A stretch of 64,000 bases of DNA from Ruthenibacterium komagatae (GTDB lineage: Bacteria; Bacillota; Clostridia; Oscillospirales; Ruminococcaceae): NCBI RefSeq assembly GCF_045865535.1, contig NZ_AP031406.1:2356001-2420000 (forward strand). Direction: 5' to 3'. The notes under the pieces are model-generated. The model was given only the letters and a program-made list of their open reading frames with translations, did not search any database and was not told the DNA's origin. Below, in pieces: positions 56,251 through 64,000 of the stretch (positions are counted from its first letter, which is position 1; the number at the start of each line of letters is the position of its first letter). A program made the translations under genes and the position numbers.

Positions 56251-57183
56251 ATGCTGAGATATATCGCCAAGAGAATGTTGCAGTTGATCCCCACGTTGAT
56301 CCTGGTGTCTATCATTGTATTTCTGATGGTCCGGTTCATTCCTGGAGATCCCATTACCTTATTGTACGGCGTGTCGGAAAGCGGCGGTACCAGCGAGGAA
56401 TATCTGGAATCCATGCGTGAGATGTACGGCTTGAACGACCCGCTGATCGTCCAGTATTTCCGCTGGATTCTGGGCTTCTTCAAGGGCGACATGGGCACGT
56501 CCCTGCTCACCCACAAAACCGTTCTGGAAGAGCTGACCAACCGCTATCAGTACACCATCATTCTGGCGGTGGGCGGCACCGTGGTCGGCTCCATCATCGG
56601 CGTGATCTGCGGCATCATCGCCGCCACGTTCCACAACAAGCTGGGCGACAACGTGGTCATGGTCATCTCCATGATCGCCGTTTCGGTTCCGTCCTTCTTC
56701 CTGGCCATGCTGCTGATGCTTTACTTCTGTCTGCATCTGGGCGTTCTGCCAAGCCTTGGCCTGCGATCGTGGAAGCATGCCATTCTTCCCGTGGCGACGC
56801 TGGGCCTGGGCGCTGTGGGTATGATCGCCCGCACCACCCGGTCGTCCATGCTGGACGTGATCAACCAGGACTACATCCGCACGGCCCGGGCCTACGGCAC
56901 GTCCAAGTTCAAAATCATCACCCAGTACGCGTTTAAAAACGCCCTGATCCCCGTTCTGACGGCCATCGGCCTGCGTTTCGGCAGCCTGCTGGCGGGCGCG
57001 GCGCTGGTGGAGACCATCTTCACCATCCCCGGCATCGGCAGCTTTTTGGTGGACAGCGTCAACGGGCGCGACTATCCCGCCATTCAAAGCACGGTTCTGG
57101 TCCTGGCGGCCTCCTTCGTGCTTGTGAACACCCTGGTGGACATCATCTACGGTCTTGTGGACCCGCGTGTCAAGTACAATTAA
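56251..57183 (+). CDS. oppB: peptide ABC transporter permease OppB/DppB
   Basis: The 310-residue permease starts MLRYIAKRMLQLIPTLILVS and has six membrane segments, the PGDP motif near residue 30, the extracytoplasmic loop before segment 2 and the EAA-loop AYGTSKFKIITQYAFKNALI. It ends in the typical LVDIIYGLVDPRVKYN. It is one half of the membrane pore for peptide uptake. ATG 56251 follows GGGAG eight bases before. The next gene starts 13 bp later. Confidence 0.93.
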   Translation: MLRYIAKRMLQLIPTLILVSIIVFLMVRFIPGDPITLLYGVSESGGTSEEYLESMREMYGLNDPLIVQYFRWILGFFKGDMGTSLLTHKTVLEELTNRYQYTIILAVGGTVVGSIIGVICGIIAATFHNKLGDNVVMVISMIAVSVPSFFLAMLLMLYFCLHLGVLPSLGLRSWKHAILPVATLGLGAVGMIARTTRSSMLDVINQDYIRTARAYGTSKFKIITQYAFKNALIPVLTAIGLRFGSLLAGAALVETIFTIPGIGSFLVDSVNGRDYPAIQSTVLVLAASFVLVNTLVDIIYGLVDPRVKYN

Positions 57184-57196
57184 GGAGGAAGCACAC

Positions 57197-58036
57197 ATGA
57201 AATCACCCATTGTGAAGCGCTTTTTAAAGCGCAAGGTTTCCATTGTGGGACTGGTCATTCTGGCCATCTTCTTCCTGATGGCGACCATCGGCCCCTTCCT
57301 GTGCCAGTACGATCCCCTGGCCCAGGACACCACCATCATCAGCCAGGGCCCCAGCGCCGAGCACTGGTTCGGCACCGACTATCTGGGCCGTGACACCTTC
57401 ACCCGTATCGTCTACGGCGCCCGGGTCTCCCTTTCCATCAGCTTTGCGGGCGTGTTCTCCGGCTGCCTGGTGGGCATCATCCTGGGCGTGTGGGCCGGCT
57501 ACTTCGGCGGCTGGGTCGACGCGGTCATCTCCCGTCTCATTGACGTGCTGCTGGCCTTCCCGGGGCTTTTGCTGGCCATCGTCATCGTGGCCATTCTGGG
57601 CAACGGCACTCAGAACACCGTCATCGCCATTGCCGTGTTCGCGGTGCCATCCATCGCGCGCATGGTTCGCGGCGTGGTCATTTCCAATAAGGACGCCCAG
57701 TACATCGGCGCGGCCCGCGTCATGGGCGAGTCCAACAGCCGCATCATCCTGACCCACATCATTCCCAACTCCGTGTCGCAGATCATCGTCAACGTCACGC
57801 TGAACCTGGGCACCGCGATCCTGACTTCCTCTTCGCTTTCCTTCCTGGGCATGGGCGTTCAGCCCCCCAGCCCGGAATGGGGCGCCATGCTGAACAAAGC
57901 AAAGGAAGTTCTGCGCGTGAACCCGTGGGAAGCGGTGTTCCCGGGCCTGGTGATCACGCTGGTCGTGATGAGCTTCAGCCTGGTGGGCGACGGCCTGCGC
58001 GACGCGCTGGACCCCAAACTGAAGAACGTATCCTAA
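57197..58036 (+). CDS. oppC: peptide ABC transporter permease OppC/DppC
   Basis: The 279-residue permease begins KSPIVKRFLKRKVSIVGLVI and shows HWFGTDYLGRDTFTRIVYGA, typical of OppC/DppC, plus the EAA-loop ARVMGESNSRIILTHIIPNS and the end SFSLVGDGLRDALDPKLKN. Five to six membrane segments. ATG 57197 follows AAGGAGGAAGC. It forms the permease pair with OppB. Confidence 0.93.
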   Translation: MKSPIVKRFLKRKVSIVGLVILAIFFLMATIGPFLCQYDPLAQDTTIISQGPSAEHWFGTDYLGRDTFTRIVYGARVSLSISFAGVFSGCLVGIILGVWAGYFGGWVDAVISRLIDVLLAFPGLLLAIVIVAILGNGTQNTVIAIAVFAVPSIARMVRGVVISNKDAQYIGAARVMGESNSRIILTHIIPNSVSQIIVNVTLNLGTAILTSSSLSFLGMGVQPPSPEWGAMLNKAKEVLRVNPWEAVFPGLVITLVVMSFSLVGDGLRDALDPKLKNVS

Positions 58037-58055
58037 CCACGGGGGAGAAGAGACT

Positions 58056-60027
<1,972 letters not shown>

Positions 60028-60082
60028 TATTTTTGCCCGAAAGGGTATCAAAATATAAATCAAAGCAAAAGGAGAGAAAATC

Positions 60083-61693
60083 ATGAAAAAGAACAAGCTG
60101 CTTGCGTTTGTCCTGGCTGCGGCCCTGGGCGCTTCCATGCTTGCTGCCTGCGGGTCTTCCGGCTCGTCGACTGCGGCTGGCGACGGCGCGTCCACTGCGG
60201 CGGGCGAAACCGCCTACAAGGACACCATCACCATTGCCACCGGCAGTGACCAGAACTACATGGACGGCCAGATGAACAACACCAACGACGATTATCTGCG
60301 CGCGTGCTATTCTCAGCTGGTCCGCCGCTCCGCCGACAACGAATTGGTGGGCGACCTGGCCGAGAGCTGGGAAGTGTCGGAAGACGGCTGCACCTGGACC
60401 TTCCACCTGAAAAAAGGCGTGAAGTTCCACAGCGGCAAAGAGCTGACCTCTGCGGACGTGAAGGCCAGCTACGACCGCCTGCTGGACACCGAGAACCCTG
60501 TTCGTTACAACAGCCTGGCTACCGGCTACATCTCTGAGTGCAAAGTGGTGGACGACTACACCGTTCAGCTGATCACTCCCAGCCCCATCGCGCCGTTCCT
60601 GGCCAACCTGACCCACCGTTCCAACCTGATCCTGAACGCCGACTACATTGAGAAATACGGCACGGATCTGGGCCTGACCGCTGAGTCTGTGGACGGCACC
60701 GGCCCGTACAAACTGGCTTCCTGGGACCGCGAGCAGGAAATGGTTCTGGAGCGCTTTGACGACTACTTCGGCGGCGCTGTTCCCACCAAGACCATCGACA
60801 TCCTCATCGTTTCCGACGCCAACGCCCGTCAGGTGGCTCTGGAGACCGGCGAGGTCGACATGACTACCGTCGCTTCCTCCGAGGTTCCCACCCTGAAGGA
60901 CAAAGAAGGCATCAAGATCTGGTCCTTTGGCAGCATCGGCGCTCACGGCCTGCAGTTCAACTGCGCGCATGAGTATCTGAGCGATACCCGCCTGCGTCAG
61001 GCTGTCAGCTATGCCATCGACCGTCAGGCCATCATCGACGCTCTGTACTCCGATGTGGGTGAAACGGCCTGCACCGCGCCTGTCAACCCGCTGGTTTGGG
61101 GCTACCATGACTTCGGTGTGATCGAGCAGGATCAGGACAAAGCCCGCGAGCTGATGGCCGAGGCCGGCTATCCCGACGGCTTTGAGTTCTCCATCATGGT
61201 CTACACCAACTACAACAAGTCTCTGGAGACCTGCGAGATGATCGTTTCCGATCTGGCCGAGGTTGGCATCACCGCCACCATCGAGACCGTTGACAACGCC
61301 ACCTTCAACTCCTCCATGGGCAGCCGCAGCACGCCGGGCGAAGACTTCCCCTGGGGCATGTTCTTCATGGGCTACGGCGCCGGCACCGCGGACTGCGACG
61401 AAGGTCTGCGCCGCATCTGGGAGACCTCTCCGGACGGCAACAACAACAACAACTACGGCTGGTATTCCAACGCCGAAGTGGACGAGCTGCTGAACGCCGC
61501 TGCGTCTGAGATGGACGAGGAAGCTCGTCTGGAGCTGTACAAACAGGCTCAGCAGATCCTGTACATCGACGATCCCGCCGCTGTATGGACCAACGACCGT
61601 CTGACCATCTGGGCCAGCAGCGACAAATTGGAGGGCCTGAAGCTGAACGTGAACAAAGTCATCTTCTGGGACGAACTGCGCTGCGCCGAGTAA
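60083..61693 (+). CDS. peptide-binding lipoprotein of the ABC transporter (SBP_bac_5, OppA/DppA-like)
   Basis: The 536-residue protein has a lipoprotein signal, MKKNKLLAFVLAAALGASML followed by AAC with Cys23 as the lipid site, then a Ser/Ala linker. The SBP_bac_5 order is clear: LAESWEVSEDGCTWTFHLKK, FHSGKELTSADVKASYDRLL, TGPYKLASWDRE and RLRQAVSYAIDRQAIIDALY. It captures substrate outside and delivers it to OppBCDF. Codon use leans to CGT and GCT, unlike the neighbours, as in highly expressed genes. ATG 60083 follows AAAGGAGAG. The specificity (free, acylated or D-residue peptides) is unknown. Confidence 0.93.
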   Translation: MKKNKLLAFVLAAALGASMLAACGSSGSSTAAGDGASTAAGETAYKDTITIATGSDQNYMDGQMNNTNDDYLRACYSQLVRRSADNELVGDLAESWEVSEDGCTWTFHLKKGVKFHSGKELTSADVKASYDRLLDTENPVRYNSLATGYISECKVVDDYTVQLITPSPIAPFLANLTHRSNLILNADYIEKYGTDLGLTAESVDGTGPYKLASWDREQEMVLERFDDYFGGAVPTKTIDILIVSDANARQVALETGEVDMTTVASSEVPTLKDKEGIKIWSFGSIGAHGLQFNCAHEYLSDTRLRQAVSYAIDRQAIIDALYSDVGETACTAPVNPLVWGYHDFGVIEQDQDKARELMAEAGYPDGFEFSIMVYTNYNKSLETCEMIVSDLAEVGITATIETVDNATFNSSMGSRSTPGEDFPWGMFFMGYGAGTADCDEGLRRIWETSPDGNNNNNYGWYSNAEVDELLNAAASEMDEEARLELYKQAQQILYIDDPAAVWTNDRLTIWASSDKLEGLKLNVNKVIFWDELRCAE

Positions 61694-61705
61694 TATTTTC
61701 TGAGC

Positions 61706-61740
61706 AAAGGGCCTTCTCCATTGCGCGAAGGCCCTTTCGC
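61706..61740 (+). terminator. terminator after the Opp lipoprotein gene
   Basis: AAAGGGCCTTC and GAAGGCCCTTT flank a 10-nt loop, followed by CGCTTTC. Confidence 0.75.
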
Positions 61741-61774
61741 TTTCACAGAAAACAATTCTGCGTTGCAGAAAAGG

Positions 61775-61803
61775 TTGCCACAGGGTTTCCAAAATGGTAA
61801 AAT
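61775..61803 (+). promoter_or_regulatory. promoter of the GntR gene
   Basis: TTGCCA (61775-61780), a 17-bp spacer ending TGG and TAAAAT (61798-61803). The upstream in-frame ATG at 61794 lies inside the promoter and is excluded as a start. Confidence 0.65.
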
Positions 61804-61853
61804 CGAAACACCGGCGCCGGCGGCGCAGAAAATCTGGTTGGGCAGGTAACTGT

Positions 61854-62510
61854 ATGAAATACAATTCAAAAGTGGATCTTGTTTACAAGGCCATTCTGGA
61901 CGGCGTGAAAAAAGGCGACTACCTGCCGGGTGATCGCATTGTGATCAGCCGTGTCGCCAAGGAAAACGGCTGCAGCGAGATTCCTGTGCGGGAAGCGCTG
62001 CGCCGGCTGGAAAGCGAAAAAATCGTGGAGCTGGTCCCCAACAAGGGCGCTGTGGTCACGCAGGTCAGCAAAAGCTTTCTGGAGCAGCTGTTCGTGGTCA
62101 AAGCCATTCTGGAGGGGCAGGCGGTGCGCATCGTGGTGGACCACATCACCGATGCGCAGCTGGCAAAGCTGCGCGATCTGGCCGAAAAAATGCGCGAGGC
62201 CTTTGAGCAGGGAAACCTGAAGCGCTGTTCCGCGCTGAACCGAAAGTTTCACATCGACCTGTACAGCACAACCGGAAACGATGTGCTGGTGCAGCACATT
62301 GCCGAGCTGTGGAACAAGTGGCCGCTGGGCCACTACGCCAACCAGGTGCCGGATGAATGGTACCGCATCTCCACCCAGCAGCACTTTGATCTTCTGGATG
62401 CCATTGCGGCAAAAGACAAAGACCGGGCGGAGCAGATCATGTGGGCGCACAAGCGCGGCGCTGTGGAAAATGTGGGCAAGCGCACAGAGTCCCACGGCAT
62501 TGCAGAATAA
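61854..62510 (+). CDS. GntR-family regulator, FCD (FadR/VanR-like) type
   Basis: The 218-residue protein has an N-terminal winged helix (KVDLVYKAILDGVKKGDYLP; CSEIPVREALRRLESEKIVE) and an FCD ligand domain (about residues 75-205) with the metal-binding His region NRKFHIDLYSTTGND and a late His in IMWAHKRGA. It should sense a small acid or amino-acid-derived metabolite. It sits between the Opp operon and the TRAP genes and may control either. A FadR-type site TTGTTAGACAA at 62770-62780 before dctP fits its binding class. ATG 61854 has only a weak ribosome-binding site (GGCAGG). Confidence 0.88.
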   Translation: MKYNSKVDLVYKAILDGVKKGDYLPGDRIVISRVAKENGCSEIPVREALRRLESEKIVELVPNKGAVVTQVSKSFLEQLFVVKAILEGQAVRIVVDHITDAQLAKLRDLAEKMREAFEQGNLKRCSALNRKFHIDLYSTTGNDVLVQHIAELWNKWPLGHYANQVPDEWYRISTQQHFDLLDAIAAKDKDRAEQIMWAHKRGAVENVGKRTESHGIAE

Positions 62511-62521
62511 GATTTTTGCAT

Positions 62522-62558
62522 AAAAGCCCCCGGCGGGAACATCCCGCCGGGGGCTTTT
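62522..62558 (+). terminator. terminator after the GntR gene
   Basis: AAAAGCCCCCGGCGGGA-ACA-TCCCGCCGGGGGCTTTT, a perfect 17-bp stem. Confidence 0.9.
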
Positions 62559-62768
62559 GCGCAGTATGAGCAGCGGCGGGAACACACCTCGCCGCGCTTT
62601 TTTTTCGTGGGTACGTTTGGAAAACACCGGGCACACCGCCCCAAAACGGCCTTTTGTACCCTCGATGACGAATTGTTGAACGTTGAAAACCTGTTGTGCA
62701 ATTCGCATAGAAAAATAAGATATAAATATCGCCCGATTTTATTGGCTTTTTGCGACCGTTTTTATGAT

Positions 62769-62781
62769 ATTGTTAGACAAT
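62769..62781. promoter_or_regulatory. FadR/GntR-type operator upstream of dctP
   Basis: ATTGT-TAG-ACAAT is a perfect inverted repeat; TTGTTAGACAA inside it matches the FadR-subfamily consensus TNGTNNNACNA exactly. It lies about 80 bp before the dctP start, next to a GntR/FCD gene. Confidence 0.65.
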
Positions 62782-62861
62782 CATTCCTTCATTCAAACTG
62801 TCCGCAAGACAATTTGGAAAGGAATGGGAATGGGCAGAAATTGGAAAAGGAGAATGAAATC

Positions 62862-63897
62862 ATGAGAAAAAAGACTGATGGCACTGTTTTTGAGCGCTGC
62901 GATCGCGGCGTCTGCACTTCTCACGGGCTGCGGTTCTGCGGCATCCGGCAGCACGGCGGCAAGCCAGGAAGTGGTCACCTTTAAGATGGTAGGCAACAAC
63001 GCTTCCGCTTTGTCCACCGAGGCTGCCAAGAAGATTGCGGCACTCATCGAAGAGAAATCCGACGGAACGCTGAAACCCGAACTGTACCTGGAAGGCCAGC
63101 TGGGCGACAACGACGAAGACCTGTGCACCGGCCTGTCCGAGGGCAACTACGAAATGCTGATCAACGCCGAGATGCTGTTCAACTGGGCTGTGCCCGAGTG
63201 GATGGAGCTGTTCAACATGGCGTTCATCTTTGAGAACCAGCAGCACCTGCAGAAATTCTGGGAGAGCGACATCGGCGCCGACCTGGGCGAGCAGCTGGTT
63301 GAAAAATACGGCGTTCGCGCTTACCTGAACACCATCGCTCTGCGTGGCCCCCGTTACCTGACCGCCAACAAACCCGTTTACAGCGTCAGCGACATGGCGG
63401 GCGTGAAACTGCGCACTCCCAACAACGCAGGCGTGATCGCTTCCTGGACCGCAACGGACGCCAACGTGACCCCGGTTGCCTGGGGCGAGCTGTTCGGCGC
63501 TCTGCAGACCGGTATCGTCAACGCCCAGGAGAACCCCCTGGCCAACATCGATCAGGCTGGCCTGTACCAGGTTCAGAGCTATCTGATGCAGACCGAGCAC
63601 CAGTACACCAACTACTTCATGTTCTTCAACGAGGCATGGTGGCAGTCCCTGAGCGACGAGCACAAACAGATCATCAGCGAGGCCATTGACGAGGGCTTCA
63701 CTTGGCACAACGAGCAGGTCAACGCCGAGGACGAGGCCTTCCTGGAGAGCTTCCAGGAGAAGGGCATGACCCTGATCACCAAAGACGAGATCGACATCGA
63801 GTCCTTCAAGGAAGCCATCATCCCGCAGCTGCTGGAGGAGAACAAAGACGTGTATCCCGAAGGCGCTTACGAGCAGATTCAGGCTCTGAATCAATAA
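62862..63897 (+). pseudogene. dctP: TRAP transporter substrate-binding protein DctP, frameshifted in the signal peptide
   Basis: ATG 62862 has an ideal AAAGGAGAATG ribosome-binding site but reads MRKKTDGTVFE. From ATG 62878, in another frame, MALFLSAAIAASALLTGCGS gives a lipobox. Removing one A from the A6 run at 62867-62872 joins them as MRKRLMALFLSAA, a normal lipoprotein signal. The mature part (AALIEEKSDGTLKPELYLEG; MAGVKLRTPNNAGVIASWTA; GALQTGIVNAQENPLANI) is a full DctP domain, about 344 residues in all. It binds an organic acid for TRAP uptake. The break may be a sequencing error or recent loss of function. Confidence 0.87.
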
Positions 63898-63940
63898 GAA
63901 TCAGTAAAACAAATTCGCAACACGGAAGGGGCGCTTTCAA

Positions 63941-64000
63941 GTGCAAAAGTTCGCGCGAGCAATTTCCCGTGTGGCCGCATGGCTGGAACAAATCGTGCGC
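63941..64000 (+). CDS. start of a TRAP small permease subunit (DctQ-like), cut by the window end
   Basis: GTG 63941 follows GGAAGGGG by nine bases and 20 codons are visible (MQKFARAISRVAAWLEQIVR). Position right after dctP and the basic amphipathic start fit DctQ; the domain itself lies outside the window. Confidence 0.55.
   Translation, partial: MQKFARAISRVAAWLEQIVR

Larger units (their letters stand above)
62511..62861 (+). promoter_or_regulatory. 350-bp control region upstream of dctP
   Basis: It holds the GntR terminator (62522-62558), an AT-rich stretch (62695-62790) and the operator at 62769-62781. Two unconvincing promoters were seen near TTGGCT (62742) and TATGAT (62763; spacing 15), so the dctP promoter is not pinned down. 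No ORF is supported. Confidence 0.5.

Overview
The window is GC-rich and looks like the chromosome of an anaerobic, spore-forming Clostridia member, probably gut Oscillospiraceae/Ruminococcaceae. This rests on gene content only: spoVT, two T-box leaders, strong AGGAGG ribosome-binding sites, frequent GTG/TTG starts, DUF3793 and DUF1848 proteins, a FeoA-FeoA-FeoB-Cys-rich-peptide locus and an AroE-AroK fusion. No prophage, insertion sequence or CRISPR array was seen.

Layout. 1-6.3 kb: a TetR regulator with an exporter and paired operators, an anchored SGNH hydrolase, spoVT behind a sigma-G-like promoter, a DUF2975/XRE pair, a hidden 46-aa gene and an LCP-like protein. 6.3-14 kb: galT, asnS under an Asn T-box, a Gfo/Idh/MocA oxidoreductase, cysE, and a broken cstA under a T-box with a glycine-like specifier. 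14-18.7 kb: an AI-2E-type permease, an active and an inactive M23 protein, and a SLOG protein. 18.8-28.1 kb: a tightly overlapping aromatic operon (aminotransferase, pheA, aroB, aroC, aroE-aroK, aroQ, aroF, aroA, tyrA) that covers the whole route to Phe and Tyr. 28-36 kb: a C39-like protease, GNAT, MFS permease, mutY, HAD phosphatase, 2-hydroxyacid dehydrogenase, NuoE-like ferredoxin, DUF1848 and a DtxR/MntR repressor.

36.3-41.2 kb is an iron/metal locus: feoA, feoA, feoB (frameshifted), a Cys-rich FeoB partner, an HMA-like protein, a second DtxR-like protein, DUF3793 and flavodoxin. Four palindromes of the form GGTTAGT-N4-ACTAACC mark its promoters. 41.7-43.2 kb holds a CNNM/CorC-type transporter behind a consensus promoter, a 19-codon acidic leader ORF and a terminator, which looks like an attenuator. 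45.1-45.5 kb carries tRNA-Glu(CTC) and tRNA-Asn(GTT), separated by a segment ending in a copy of the tRNA-Glu 3' end. uxuB and uxuA (hexuronate catabolism) follow.

48.4-62.5 kb is the most distinctive region. An S10 carboxypeptidase, an N-acyl-D-amino-acid deacylase and an M19-type dipeptidase are divergent from three tandem paralogous TPR-like genes of unknown function, a RidA protein, a complete Opp peptide ABC transporter with its lipoprotein, and an FCD-type GntR regulator. Together they suggest uptake and breakdown of peptides, possibly acylated or containing D-residues. The window ends in a TRAP transporter (dctP frameshifted, dctQ cut off) with a FadR/GntR-type operator upstream. Three single-base frame breaks (cstA, feoB, dctP) suggest either sequencing errors or recent decay.
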